In this document: positions 33,460 through 47,208 of the stretch, in pieces
Layout of the letters: the number at the start of each line of letters is the position of its first letter
Position numbering within the stretch: the stretch's first letter is position 1
Source of the DNA: Macrocybe gigantea
Taxonomy: Eukaryota > Basidiomycota > Agaricomycetes > Agaricales > Callistosporiaceae
Assembly: GCA_011319805.1 (NCBI GenBank)
Contig: SJRY01000236.1
Coordinates: 434,001 to 498,000 of the forward strand
DNA: 64,000 bases
Direction of reading: 5' to 3'
Notes under the pieces: model-generated
What the model saw: only the letters and a program-made list of their open reading frames with translations
The model's database searches: none
Told to the model about the DNA's origin: nothing
Program-made: the position numbers and the translations under genes

Positions 33460-35093
33460 CTAAATTTCGGCAAGGCAACTTTCTATTATATCCACGGCTA
33501 GATCCACTTCTTCCATTCCGATGTTCAAACTTGGCACCAGACGTACCACGGTCTTGCCAGCAGTAAGAATGAACAATCCGCGCTCCCGAGCAAGGCTCAC
33601 TAGCTTGCCAGGATGGTCCGCGTTTTGAAATCCGAGCCCCAAAATCAAACCACGGCCACGGATGCCATCCTGCAGAATATTCGGGAACCATTTCGGCAGC
33701 TGACTGAGTCTTTTTATCAAATAAGAACTCGTCTCCATGACCTGCGATGCTGTTGCGGGGGCCGCTAGCCGAGACAGAACATGATGTCCAACTGCACATG
33801 CCAATGGAGATCCTCCGAAAGTCGTACCATGAGTCCCTAAAAGCAATCGCAGTATTCAGTCCCGTCTCCACAGTGCAACGCGCAGCGGATTACCTGCAGT
33901 CATGGTTGCTGCGATCTCATCTTTGATCAACACCGCGCCGATGGGATAGCCATTTGCAAGAGGCTTAGCCATCGTCACGATGTCCGGATGGCAATCTACG
34001 GGAAAGTCAGAATGTGCCCATAGCCTCCCCGTCCGGTAGAGTCCACACTGCGAATCTAACGTGTCAGACGTCATGAGCTGGAAGGAGCAGTCATTCTTAC
34101 CTGGATTTCATCAAAGATCAGCACAGCTCCTACTTCATCGCACCGTTTTCTTAGGGCTCTCAGCCATTCGATGTCCGCAACATTGATTCCGCCTTCGCCT
34201 TGAATAGGCTCGACGATCACGGTGCACGTATCCTCGCGGACCAATCGTTCCAGGCCTTCGAAATCGTTTAGCTTTCCGACATCAACGCCCGGTAGCAGCG
34301 GCGCGAACGGCATTTGGTATTTTGGGTTGGTCGTGACGCTCAGAGCACCCATGCTCCTTCCGTGGAAGGATCCTTCGAAGCATGCGATCCGTGTTTTGTG
34401 ACAGTCGGCCGAGTCCCAGGTCCGACCAGGCTTTTCGCCTGCCCAGCGGTCCTTCCCAACCTTCCTCGCTACCTTGAGTGCACCCTCATTTGCTTCAGTG
34501 CCTGAGTTGGAAAAGAACACCTTTGCACCACCGGCAGAGCTGATGGTCCGGTGGAAGAGAAACCCAAGCCGCCTTCTTTTTTGGTCAATTTGACTAAAAG
34601 TTCAGCCAGCTTGCTGGCCCATTCGTGATGATACACGTTGCTGGTGTGCAGAAGCTTCCCTGCTTGTTCTGCAATACACTGTTGGATACGGATGAATTTT
34701 TTTCACGCTATGATGGATAGAATGCAGTCTACGTGCCTTTGTGACACCTTCATCAGCATGCCCCAATGCGTTGACGGCGATGCCTGCACTAAATCCAGGT
34801 ATTTGCGGCCGTCCGTGTCCCAGACAAAAGAGCCTTTTCCATGGGACAACACAAAGTCGGGTCGTGCATAAACCGGTAGCAGGTACTCCGATGCGCGGGA
34901 CAACGTATTCAGTGTCTGTTCCGACTTGACAGGAGTGTGAGTCACGGCTCGGTATCGCGTCGAGGGCTGGCTGGGGAGAACTCGGACGTTTGCCTATGAC
35001 ACGGAGGGAAGGTTAGCTTTGAGATGAAAGCGTTGACATATTTCAATGACAGACCGGGGCATGGATGGAGCGAAGCCCTCTCCTGGGCAACAT
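33460..35093 (-). CDS. ARG8: Acetylornithine aminotransferase, mitochondrial
   Basis: Starts at 35093: exon 1 MLPRRGLRSIHAP is a clear matrix-targeting presequence, continued after an intron by ANVRVLPSQPSTRYRAV. The class III PLP transaminase core follows: FVWDTDGRKYLD, AGIAVNALGHADEG, LLHTSNVYHHEW, KVFFSNSGTEANEGALK, FEGSFHGRSMGALSVT, IVEPIQGEGGI, LIFDEIQ-CGLYRTGRLWA, then TMAKPLANGYPIGAV with the cofactor Lys, THGTTFGGSPLAC and RGRGLILGLGF. It makes N-acetylornithine in arginine synthesis. One frame change at about 34790-34794 is repaired by one base; another is possible near 34545. Its stop lies 184 bp from the HEM1 start, same strand. Confidence 0.94.
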
Positions 35094-35493
35094 GCTGGTC
35101 CGTGAAGTCAACAATGTCCGTACGCTTTTCATGCTCAGAAACGGAAACAAAGGATGGCACCGTATAAACGAAGCAGGAAAGGAGGATATGGTTCACACAG
35201 ACCATTTCATCTCGTATTTGAGGCAAAACCGTTTTAATGACTCACGCGAAGCTGTACCTGAGCTTGCAGAGCACCTACTGCTTCAGCCTCAAGCCTGTGG
35301 AGAGGCGCTAAACTTAAAGTGCATATGCTGTTGAAGACCGATTGGCAAAAATGACGCTACACTACTACATACGACAGAGTCGAGGATAAACGTGGACACG
35401 AGATTGGCATAAAAGACTAACTACAATAAGACCAGCACGATGTGATCTACAGGCAGAGATACAAACGTTTTGACAGCAATGAATCGAGTGGGT
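35094..35493. other. Intergenic region between CWC21 and ARG8
   Basis: Contains the ARG8 promoter and the CWC21 3' UTR (both minus strand). An 89-codon plus-strand ORF at 35065-35334 has no recognisable content and overlaps the ARG8 first exon. Nothing else seen. Confidence 0.5.
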
Positions 35494-36845
35494 CTATTCG
35501 CGGCTTGAACTTCTGTCAGAATGCGAGCTGACGGACATGGATGAACCAGTCGACATTGATCTGCCCCTAGATCTACTGGGACTTGGAGATCTACGAAGGT
35601 CTTCTTTAGCGGGAGGTGCGGGAGACTCGGAACGACTTCGAGAGCGTCCCTGGCAAATGGGAGGTGGTGACATTGGCCTTTGCATTGGAGAACGACTCGA
35701 TTTACGGCGAGCGCGATCGTCCGGGCTGCCAGACCGACGCTGTTTGCGAGGCGGGGAGATTGACCGATCGTGTCTTCGATAACTAGGGGAAATGGGGGAA
35801 CGGTCTCGACGAGGCGGACTGGGACGACGTCGAACATGATTGGGTGAATGGGAGCCTGGAGACCGAGATCTTGAACGAGAATCGCGTCCACGGCGCTTAG
35901 GCGCAGGCGGTGACAGCGAACGCATGCGATGATCCCGAAAATCTCTCCTCGATGTATGACGGCCGTCAGGACTTCTGCTCCGCCGATTGTCGCCTCCGTG
36001 GTAATCTCTTTCGCGACGAGTATGATTCCCGTCACGGTCCTGCCTAGACCCGCCCAACCGATTGGGAGCGGGAGGTGGCGGCATATGGTCCTTCCTCTTC
36101 GGATCTCGCTCTTCTCTCTCTCGTCTTTGGCGGTCTTCTTCTCTGCGCCTCAACCTGTCTCTTTCCCGCCTCTCAGCTTCCCATTTGGCCTTTTGCTCTG
36201 CAAACTTCGCCTGCTCCTCTTGTTTCTGTCGCAATCTCTCCGTGCGTTCCGCCTGCTTCTGAATTTTAAGTTCCTCCTGCTTTTCTCGGTCGAAAGCATC
36301 TCCTTCTTGATAATCAATGCGAGTTCCCAATGCGCGTGCCATCCGGTTCAATTCCTCTTTTTTAGCAACTGCAATGCCATGAGTATCAGACGGCTTGAGA
36401 TTTTTGGCAGAGGGCGCAAGAGCTGCTAGGTTTGCCAATAGCTTTTCTCGAAGGGCGCTGACTTGTTCAGTTATCCTTTCTTCGTCAATGCTATTAGGCA
36501 GAGGTGAGATATTGCGGGAACAGTCAGGAAACAACAATAAGCTACTTACCCTTGATCCTCCAACTCCAGTTGTAATTCCAGACATTTCACTTCGACTTTT
36601 CGTTTACGTTCGTGTTCCAGAATGGCCCCATCAGGCTCTCTGTGTTTGGGTGGGGCGATATCCCAAGCACTAGCACGTTCTTGAGGCGTCTGGTAGGACC
36701 TTAGTGCAGAAAGATTTCGAATGACATATCCATTCGTTCCGCTGTGAGAAAAAAAGCAAAGATTTAATGAGAGATGCAAAAAATGTATAATCAAAGGCAA
36801 TTCGAACCTTCCACGAGGAGTTGTGAGACCAATGCCGTTGTACAT
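35494..36845 (-). CDS. CWC21: Pre-mRNA splicing factor Cwc21/SRRM2-like
   Basis: Starts at 36845 with MYNGIGLTTPRGSGTNGYV, the diagnostic Cwc21 N-terminus, split by an intron whose donor is GTTCGA. Then VIRNLSALRSYQ, the cwf21 helix region (IDEERITEQVSALREKLLANL), a long highly charged coiled-coil (EKQEELKIQKQAERTERLRQ and on) and a C-terminal Arg/Ser domain of about 200 residues. Cwc21 sits at the centre of the spliceosome near the catalytic RNA and Prp8. The long RS tail is more like animal SRRM2 than yeast Cwc21. The frame is clean throughout. Confidence 0.9.
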
Positions 36846-37171
36846 GGCTGTTGTGGATTAGAAAGACTTGGTTCGATGTGGAGGGGAGCTAAGTGTCACA
36901 GCACGTGAGTTGGTCTGTGCACCTCCCTAATCTAGCTGCTTACTAAGACACCCACTTACGCCATCCTCTCGGCTGAATCGGCATCGGTACGCCATTACAC
37001 CGTCTGTACATTAAGGCGAGGCAATCTCATGCTGTAGCCGCCACACGCTTCTTTCATCTCAGAGCGCAGCTGAGCACGCATCGCTCTATAAAGTCTGTCA
37101 CCATCACGTCTTCTAGGTCTCTCAGGTTTCTTAGGCTACCTATTGCCTTGCGCAAGCATAGATTTGCCGTA
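36846..37171. other. Divergent promoter region (CWC21 / alpha-beta hydrolase)
   Basis: 326 bp between two divergent starts. No ORF or RNA feature is supported. The sequence includes a run of CT-rich and AC-rich segments typical of fungal promoters, without a recognisable site. Confidence 0.45.
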
Positions 37172-38759
37172 ATGGACGCCAAGGTGCTCGAACCGTTGCC
37201 TCCTGCGAGGGAAATTCCTTCGGCGTTTACTGCGAGCATGCGGAGTTGGTGTGTTGTCCTTCTTTCGACGTGCTCCGGCAAATACTGACTCTTACGCAGG
37301 TGGGGTGCAGGAGAAAAGCAGAGCGCAATCAGTGAAGAACGTCTCCTGAGGTGCGTCTTACATCATTCATCATGCTATGCGATGACTCCAATGATTCATG
37401 CTTCTAGACGGCTTCCATTCTTCAAACCACGGACTCATTCCTCGACCCTCGACCCCACGAGCACAGTAGTCGGGGAGACCTTCAAAGTCAACCTGGACAG
37501 CCCTAAACGTTTTCTTAACACCCTTTCCATCAAGCCAAGCACTCAGTCCCCCGTCGGTCCCTCACCTGCTGTAGTCCTACACGGATATGGTGCAGGTCTG
37601 GATTTTTCTATCAGAATTTTCCAGCTCTGGCTCGATGGGCGGATAGACGTAGATCTTCCGTATATGCAGTCGACTGGCTGGGTATGGGCCGCTCTGCCCG
37701 CGTACCTTTCGATGTCAAAGCGAAACGTGAAGATATTCCTGGCCGCGTCAGTGAGGCGGAGTCTTTCTTCGTCGACTCTCTTGAAGAGTGGCGAAGAAAG
37801 ATGGATCTGGAGAAGATGACCCTCGTTGGCCATTCTCTAGGGGCTTACTTCAGCGTCGTTTACGCGCTAAAGTATCCGACGAGAGTCAACAAATTAATCC
37901 TACTCTCGCCAGCCGGCATACCGCGCGATCCCAATCTCACTACTCCCTCGCGGGAACTGACCGACAGCCGTGATACGACGAGTAATGGGTCCGCCGAGGT
38001 CGCAGACGAGGCTAGACTCGAAGAAATCAGGGCGGAACAGCAGGTAGAAAAGAGGCAGGAAAGTCGGACTAGAAGAATTTTCACATATCTATGGGAAGAA
38101 GGATGGAGTCCATTTCAAGTCGTCCGATCGACGCTCTTTTGGAGCCCTATGCTTATTGGCAAGGTTCATCCTAAAATTCGCTTTTGACCGAAGTATCTCG
38201 CTCATTGCACATGTCCTTGCAGTATTCCTCTCGTAGGTTCATGGGATTACCCGATGAAGATACGCGAGACTTGCACGAATATATTATGAACATCACACTT
38301 GCCAAAGGGTCTGGCGAATATTGTATATGTATGCCGTCCTCAGCATCCTCATTCCTCATTCATTCCGTTCAATGCGCTGACAGACCATGACAGCGCACAT
38401 CCTCGCTCCTGGCGTCCATGCACGCATGCCTCTCGTCGACCGTATATCGGCTTTGAAGATCCCTGTTACCTTTGTCTGTAAGTGACACGATGTCAGTCTT
38501 TCGTCGGTTGAGACCTAAAGTTGAATTCTATCAGACGGTGAGCATGATTGGATGGACCCTCAAGGCGGTCATGACTCCGTAGAGAAGTTGCGACAAGCTG
38601 GGAATGGCAAAGGCCGCATGTACATCGTTCCCCACGCTGGTCATCATGGTATATATTCTGCTTTTGCCTTTGAGCATATTGTTTAACCCCTCTTTAGTTT
38701 ATCTAGATAATTCGAAGGCTGTGAACGAACTCCTGCTCAAAGAACTTGACCGTTCATAA
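37172..38759 (+). CDS. Alpha/beta hydrolase, CGI-58 (ABHD4/5) / Cld1-Ict1 family
   Basis: About 440 residues in eight exons. It begins MDAKVLEPLPPAREIPSAF, with a helical segment RSWWGAGEKQSAISEERLL, a basic PKRFLNTLSI region and the substrate-side motif VLHGYGAG. Then YAVDWLGMGRSARVPF, the nucleophile elbow VGHSLGAYFSVVYALKYP, LSPAGIPRDPN, GEHDWMDPQGG and the terminal HAGHHVYLDN with the catalytic His. Fungal members are acyltransferases or cardiolipin-specific phospholipases at mitochondria or lipid droplets. The frame changes at 37601 (CTGGATTTTT) and one added base restores FFYQNFPALARWAD. One intron starts GTTCAT. The exact activity cannot be chosen from sequence alone. Confidence 0.88.
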
Positions 38760-38957
38760 TACCTTATACCCAGAGCATGTCTATTGACGCAGATGGGTGA
38801 TTCTGTTGTATTGCTTCTCTTACATTATTTTGATTCGGACATGCTACATGTTGGACGTGGGTTCGGATATAGATGTACAGTTAGATGCGTCATTATAGGT
38901 ACCTAGCACTGATGTCCATTTGAGGATGGAATATTAATTGTTCTCTCGGGATACCTG

Positions 38958-40898
38958 TCATTCATGGTCAAGAAAGTTCGTAGTCCGGGGGGTTCCGGCT
39001 AGGACAAACCTTTCTTTAATCCTCTTGGCCAGATCCTCCTCGTATATCTGGTCTGTGACGAGCTGATTTCCTAGAGTCAGCCATCTGTAGTGGATTGAAT
39101 GGTGTCAGGCTGAAGCGGACAAGAAATCTAACAACTAACCCAGGTCGTGTGTTGTGCTTCCGCCCAAATATTTCAACCTTTCTACCTCCGGGACACATCC
39201 TTTCAATCATACCGTACACCTCGTCGGGCTTCCTGCTCGTTTCACGCACTTCCGAGACGATGACATCCGTGTCCAATCCTCGATTCACCCACGACGGAAA
39301 TTTCAAAAGGCCATTTTCATCCGTAACAGTTTTTACACCGACGAGCATATGTTCTTTCGTATGATTGAGCCAATGGCCGGTTCGTCCAGTGCGTATAACA
39401 CGTTGCAGCTGCAAATTAGACGGTGAGCCAATTTCGCTGAAAAAATGAATGGAAACTTCAGCTCACCTGGTTAGTCTTGATCCAGACTACCTCGTCTACC
39501 CGAGTGTAACCCCATACACGAAGGCATTCACGTCCAACCTCCATTGCTCGACCAGTCACCCATAAAAACAGCAGACCCTCATCTTGAAGCTCCGGAATGG
39601 GCATTGCTCTCATCTCATCGTCGGTCATGGTTCCATATGGCAACTGTCCAGATGTTCGAAATCAGGGACGTACTGAAAAGGACTGTATTGCCTTACACTC
39701 ATATGGATATCCCATGGTGGATCAGCCATGATGACGTGGAACTTGCCAAGCACCGAATAATCGAACCGACGTAGATCACAATTTATCCACTGCGGGGGGA
39801 GCTCCAGGACATCCACTTATTTCAGTGAAGAAACAATGGGAAAGACGAAAAGCACCTCACGATTTTTAGCTCCTGGCCAGACGGACCGAGTCCTAGTCCC
39901 AACTTATGTGGATTCTTTCTGATAGGAATTTGCTCGTCGTTGTGTCGGAAGGCATCATTGTCGCTCGAATCCCAGTCAACTTCATAATGCAAGTAACGAC
40001 AAGGCGCTTTTTCTTTTCCTCGACCACCAGCTCCCAAACCAGATGGCAATGAAACAGGACCCCTAATATTCGGTTGAGGTTGTCCATAGCTATATAGGGA
40101 TCCCGGAAATGGAGGTATTGAAGGCGATTGAGCGTACGTCGGTTCAGAGTAACATGTATTAAGGTATGAGCAGTGTCCAAGCGTAACGTCAGTGTGAGGC
40201 CTTATAAGAGGCCGGAAATGCACACGATCACAGATGGAAGCGGATGGTGATCCTGTTTCTTCTCTGCGGGCCTTCATACATTCGTCCTTGGTGACATGGC
40301 TGCATATAGGTTCAAATTTTCCTTCCGTAGAGCGAAACTGTGAATACGATAAGCTTTCTCTTGTAGCATGAGTTGAATTGATAGAGTACCTGCTCAGCGA
40401 GGAGGCGGCCGCGGGCAGTCCCTTGCTGGAGTAACGTATATGCCTCTCTCAGATCCTTGGACAGAGTGCTGAGCGTTGTCGGCTTAGACATTGCTGAATC
40501 GTCAAAAATATCGCTTCCTTCATCTCCCGCGGCAGAGTCCGCATCCTCATCAATGACCCGCTTTCTCTTGTGCGAAACTTGAGGGCAGCTGCTTTCAGCT
40601 TCTGTGCCCATCGCATCGAACACAATGTCAAGAACGACCCATTCATCATTCTGGCGTAAGAGTGATATTGTTCCTTGATCCCATGTACTGGCAAGCCTTT
40701 CAAGAGTCGCGGAGAACTGTGATGCATCTGTGAGCCGGAACCTCGTCCTGGAGCCATTGGGGAGAAGGCCATTGGGAAGCTTGACAGTGACGATTTGAGT
40801 TAAGAGGTCATTGGATGTGATAGGAAAGGACAATCTCCTGCAGAAAGCAAAGTCGTTAAGGCATATATAGCCACTACCTTCAGTTCGTCTTCGAGCAT
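38958..40898 (-). CDS. IME4: IME4/METTL3-type mRNA N6-adenosine methyltransferase
   Basis: The C-terminal MT-A70 domain is complete: [31 protein letters not shown] with the catalytic [94 protein letters not shown] and [14 protein letters not shown] to a stop at 38958. Upstream is the METTL3-type Cys-rich segment ([24 protein letters not shown]) and an N-terminal region with [18 protein letters not shown]. It should use S-adenosylmethionine to make m6A in nuclear mRNA. The first exon is uncertain: an ATG at 40898 (MLEDELK) lies just upstream, but the splice phase does not fit exactly. Confidence 0.92.
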
Positions 40899-41030
40899 CG
40901 TCACGAAACGAGGGAGTTGAGGCACAAGATATGATGCAGAATTACAAACATGGGCAAATACATAATAACCCTTTAGATTGCAGGTCTTCCGCTATGTAAA
41001 GCGTGTCTGCAACGGCAAGCCTGCATTGTC

Positions 41031-42030
41031 TCAACATAGGACCTTCAGCGCTTGCAATACCAATTCGGCCCGCTCTGCCTTCTTCTGAGATTCCGACACC
41101 TTGTCAGTTGCCGGTTGGGCGTTGTTCCGGGATATCTCCGCGTCGGTCTGCGATGACGGTGCAGGTTCATCTGCAGAAGTTGCCTTGGCTAGGCTACTCC
41201 CGGTCGTGAGTGAAATTTCGGACGGCAAAGATTTAAGCAATTCGCGACTCTGTTCGATGAGGCTCTGAATGCAAGACAGAGGTAAAAATTAAAGCCATAA
41301 TTCGTGATATTCGAGAGATCTTCGAACACTTACCTCGCGACTTTTTCCCTTCATGTCCACGAGATAAGCGATTGCAAGGGGTACGAAGATATCGGGAATC
41401 TGAACTAGAGCACGGTCATCAGCAGCAGCGCTTACAGAGCCAAGCTGTCGTTACTTGCCGTCTTATCTGACCAAAAATTCCTAAGCAACCAGTTCTGTCG
41501 GGCTTTATTAAACTTCCAGTCTGGTCTTAGATGTAAGCGGTCGTATGCATAATTGAGAGCTGTAGAGCATGTTCTAAATTGTTCGATACGGTATGTTGAA
41601 TTTCCTCATAACACACCTTTGCGAGCCTGATCGCTGAGCGTGGACAACTCATTTGGATTGGGAAATCTAGACGACGTATCATCGGATTTTGAAGTTTTCT
41701 CTTTTCTTCTTCGCTTCTTTGAGGCTAGTATATCGGTTGCCTCCTGAGATATTGACGATTTCGACCTGCTCTTCTTTTCTTTTTTCTTATCCTCTATCCC
41801 CTCCTTTTCAATACGTTATTCTTCGCATCTGGCGCTCGTTCGCCGTTCCGGTCTTGAGACATGGTCGGTTTTATTTTCAATTTTTTCTTTTTCTCTTTTG
41901 CTTCCGTCATCTCTGTGGATTCGATTGCCGATTCCTTGACATTTTCATCTACTTGATCGTGTGGCCGTTTTCTTTTCCTGAATTTTGTTTCGGCTGAAGA
42001 CACGGTAGGAGAGCCTGAGGGGGTAGTCAT
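41031..42030 (-). CDS. WKF-domain protein (C7orf50-like, nucleolar type)
   Basis: Starts at 42030 with MTTPSGSPTVSSAETKFRKR and is strongly basic with Lys runs (EAKEKKKKLKIK, DKKKEKKSRSKSS). After an intron comes the WKF segment: ALNYAYDRLHLRPDWKFNKA, RQNWLLRNFWSDK, then IPDIFVPLAIAYLVDMKGKSR, and an Ala/Ser-rich end with ERAELVLQALKVLC. The conserved domain with Trp-Lys-Phe is known from C7orf50-type proteins, which are nucleolar. A role in ribosome biogenesis is inference. A one-base change near 41816 (AATAACGTATT) is needed to join the N-terminal part to DKKKEKK. It is divergent from ARL1, with 128 bp between the starts. Confidence 0.82.
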
Positions 42031-42158
42031 AGTAAGTAAACCAGACGAAAAATCGGCACGTGAACGGATATCCTGTCACATGAACGCGTAACTGGCTAAG
42101 TATCTGAGCCTCCTTCCCCCAAGCGCCCGGCACAACAGTCGCTCTGTTTGTTACTACT

Positions 42159-43055
42159 ATGGGCCTCTCGTTATCGACGCTTTTCAACTCCCTGTCCTCC
42201 TTGGTTCGCTGGAGTAAAGATCAGGACGTAAGAATCCTCATGCTTGGTTTGGACTCGGCTGGAAAGGTTCGTCTACAGCTCACGAATTGACTTTCCCATT
42301 AACCGACTAAAATGCACCTTTTCTGCTAGACCACAATTCTGTACCGGCTGCAGGTGCGCAAATAAGGCTAGGCTGAACTCATCTGCTGATCCACATCAGA
42401 TTGGGGAGGTCGTTTCTACAATCCCCAGTACGCAAATGTTCACTTGCTAGTCCGAGAACACGAGTCCTGAAATTTCTCCGACAGCGATTGGCTTTAATGT
42501 TGAGACGGTCCAAGTGGGCTTCACGTTGATTAACGCTGAGCTTTCGTTCTAATGTCGAAATGACTTGCTAGTACAAAAATATCAAGTTCCAGGTTTGGGA
42601 TCTTGGGGGCCAGTCAAGTATCAGGTGGATTCCACCACATTTCTGATATACAAGGGCGCTGACATATAGCATCTCAGGCCGTATTGGCGGTGTTATTTCC
42701 CTAACACATCGGCCATAATCTACGTTATAGATTCCTCGGACCATGCGCGGCTGGGCACTTCAAGAACTGAATTACTGACGATGCTGTCCGAAGAAGAGCT
42801 GAAGGGTGTTCCGTTGCTTGTGTTCTGCAACAAGCAAGACCTGCAAAGCGCTTTGAAGCCGGAGGAAATTAGCGAACAACTCGGGCTCGCGGGTGGGGAA
42901 AAAACGAGACCATGGAGCGTTCGTGGATGTTGTGCGACGAAAGGAGAAGGATTGGAAGAAGGGCTAGACTGGTAAGTCTCCCCTTTTTCTTTCGCTCAAT
43001 GTGAGTTGAGGCGGACTATCACGTTAGGCTGGTAAATGCCATTCAGAAGAAATAG
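42159..43055 (+). CDS. ARL1: ARF-like small GTPase Arl1
   Basis: Seven small exons give about 180 residues. The N-terminus MGLSLSTLFNSLSSLVRW has a glycine at position 2 for myristoylation. The nucleotide motifs are present: GLDSAGKT (P loop), VVSTIPTIGFNVETVQ (switch 1), WDLGGQSSIRPYWRCYF (switch 2), VIDSSDHARL, and NKQDL (guanine recognition), ending GLDWLVNAIQKK. Arl1 works at the trans-Golgi with GRIP golgins in membrane traffic. The WRCYFPNT and SSIRPYWR sequences favour Arl1 over Arf or Arl3. All introns are GT-AG and there is no frame problem. Confidence 0.93.
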
Positions 43056-43302
43056 AGTGATTCCTTCAGCAGCACTGCTCTTCGCTATCCTTTCTCGTCG
43101 CACTCTCGCTTCCAATGCCCTAGGGACTTTGCATCTGTAAATTATCTGTCCTTTCTCGCCGTCTGGTCTCAGTGCCTTTGTAGGGCATTTACAGGCATCG
43201 GTAGACATTTCTACTCACATTTACTATACCCAATCAGCACTTGTAATTTCGGCTTGCAAGTCTTCCCATTAGAGATGTGCTCTAGTTACAGTAATTTATT
43301 CT

Positions 43303-45131
43303 TCAGTCGCTGATTGCCCAACACCATTCCCACTTCTTTTCTTCTGGCTGACCTATACAGGCTCGATACGTTGCGACGTCTGGGCGCCAAATACGGACCG
43401 TGCCATCGTCAGCGCAAGTAGCCAAAGTGTCTTGTGCCCAGTCCACTGCCCCGACTTCACCCATTTGCCCGCACAACTCAACCCCTTGGGGTTCGCGCAC
43501 CAATCGCCCTAGTCCCGCTACGTTGCTGACATCAAACAAGAAAGTGGAACCACACGCGCCCATGCCACCGCTTGCCAGCCAACGGCCGCACGGAGATAGG
43601 GATAAGCCGATATAGAATGAGTTGGTCTGCATATTTCCGTGCATCAGGCTGTTTTGTCGAATGGTCAACGACGGCAAGTCATATGTATGAATCCGGGAAT
43701 CTGCTCCTAGGCCGAACACAAGTCCCGCTGTTGGTCCGCTTCCTTGCGTCAAGCTGATAATTCCTCGCGGGCGACGAGAGCTGTGGAGCGTTGTTGGATC
43801 GACAGATGAAACACAGTTTAAGGTCGGAAGCTTAGACCTCGATATCTTCGACTTTCGGGATGTCGTTGGCATACGAAGATCCCAATATCGCAGGATCCTG
43901 CAGATAACGTCAATCCCGAGTTGACATAAACTGATAAAAGCATACCCGTCAAAAGAACCGCTAGTGATTAGTCCATAAGGTCCATTTTCGGGATATAGCA
44001 AATTTGTTACGCTCCTGGGGACCGGCGCGGTCTTTCGCTTTCGGCCTCGGGGCTTCCCTTTCAGCCAAATGTCTTCATGAACTCCGGAAATGGTCATCAC
44101 TGGGTCCAATACGTCAACGCCTTCTGCGTTGGATTTACCGGGCGTTCGAAGGTCCCATAGAAGAAGGCTCCCGTCTCTACCGCCCGTGCTAAGCAGTTCG
44201 CTATGGCTCGGGTCCCAAGCAATGCACTTCACAGTGCTGGTGTGACCGCGGAGAACGTATAGTGCGTCATTGGTCCGAGAGCAGGTTATTCGCGAAGATT
44301 GATCTCCTGAGCAGGTCGCCAGTCTCGTGTCGTCCATGCTCCACTGAGTATCGAATATGCCATTGTTGTGGACCTGTAGCGTCGTTCGGGGAGGTTCTTA
44401 TAGACTATCGTTAGGAGTTGGCAACCAAGATGGTAGTTGAACTCACCAGGATCCCAGTCGGATCTTCTTCTCGTGTCGAGGATGTGCACCGAACCCTGTT
44501 CCGTTGAGATTGCCAATACAGGTTTACCGCCTCTTTTCGCATCTGGAGTTCCGCGTGAGCATAGCGCAAAGCGGAAGCACTGATCAGGAGCATATACCAT
44601 GCGTATACGCGCATGCATATGGCGGGGTTAAGTATGCATTCGCGTCATTAGACTGACATTTAAAGACGTCGGACTTGTGGGATGAGACGAAGGATTTCAG
44701 AATTGGCCTCGTGGAAACTAACCACGTTCCCTGTCAGCTTGGTCGTTTATGACTTGCTCCTATTGGTGAGACTACGCACTGAAGCATTGACGCGTTTTCA
44801 CATTTGGACGCGTAAGACAGCTTTTGTTTATTTCAACGGGCAGCGTCCGACGAGATTTGATCCTTGTAACCGCCAAATCATCCATTTCTATATCACTGTC
44901 ACTGTCCGAAAAACCTTCTGAAGACGGCGTGTTGATGCGTTCATCTTGTGGATCCAGGCGAATACGTTTCTCCGCTATGGCAAGGTGGTCAAAAGCCAAA
45001 CGTCGCTTCAGAATTTTGTCATCAGGCGGCGTCAAGGGATAGACAGGAAGTTTGAATGGAATTGGACTTGGCAATATGTTGGTGCAATCTTCCAACGTTT
45101 GCGCCGGCGACGAGCTGGGAGTGGGCAGCAT
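43303..45131 (-). CDS. CDT2: Cdt2-like WD40 substrate receptor of CRL4 ubiquitin ligase
   Basis: From 45131 the N-terminus MLPTPSSSPAQTLEDCTNIL is disordered with a Pro-rich piece and an acidic stretch (SDSDSDIEMDD). After introns come RPILKSFVSSHKSDVFKCQS, NDANAYLTPPYACAYTH, GGKPVLAISTEQGSVHILD, DWDPEPPRTTLQVHNNGIFD, then classical WD40 repeats: DTRLATCSGDQSSRI, LRGHTSTVKCIAWDP, LLSTGGRDGSLLLWDLR, YWDLRM, and ATCADDGTVRIWRPD near the end. In other organisms Cdt2 brings Cdt1 and other PCNA-bound proteins to Cul4-Ddb1 in S phase. Splicing is consistent without frame errors. The first intron assignment (ATTTCC join) is the least certain. Confidence 0.88.
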
Positions 45132-45484
45132 GATAGCGTCAAGTGATGTGGCACAATACACGAACGCGACCCCATAAATGTGTACAAAAACGCGACGTGA
45201 CCTGTGACCGACGCGATCTCTTCATGATCGCTTAGCAGGCTCCGAGATCATACGGCTCAATCTCCCATAGGTTCATTTAGTAACGATCCATTCATCCATA
45301 GCATACAAATGTTCAGAAGGGTCTGATAAGGATGGCTAGCAATGTGGCTGGAAAAAGAAAAAAACCCTGAGATCACATGGACGCGTCAACGCGCTTATCA
45401 CGTGCCTTCCCCGGCCGAACCGTCCGAAACTAGGTCGCAATTTTTTACCTCACAACAGACTGACATTTAACACAAGGGTCAAAG
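45132..45484. other. Divergent promoter region (CDT2 / LYS12)
   Basis: 353 bp between two starts. There is an A-rich run near 45355-45365. No ORF, tRNA or repeat recognised. Confidence 0.45.
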
Positions 45485-47107
<1,623 letters not shown>

Positions 47108-47208
47108 ATTACATTTGTACATTCGTTGCTATACAATTCTTTTTGCTTTCAGACATCCGGTCGTTCATGATACTCTGATCAACTAAGATACGCTACGACA
47201 TGGAACAA

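Noticed and set aside
35929..36429. 166-codon plus-strand ORF, hydrophobic and Ser-rich
   Set aside because: Antisense shadow of the charged CWC21 coiled coil; Leu/Ser richness results from reading Lys/Glu/Arg codons backwards.
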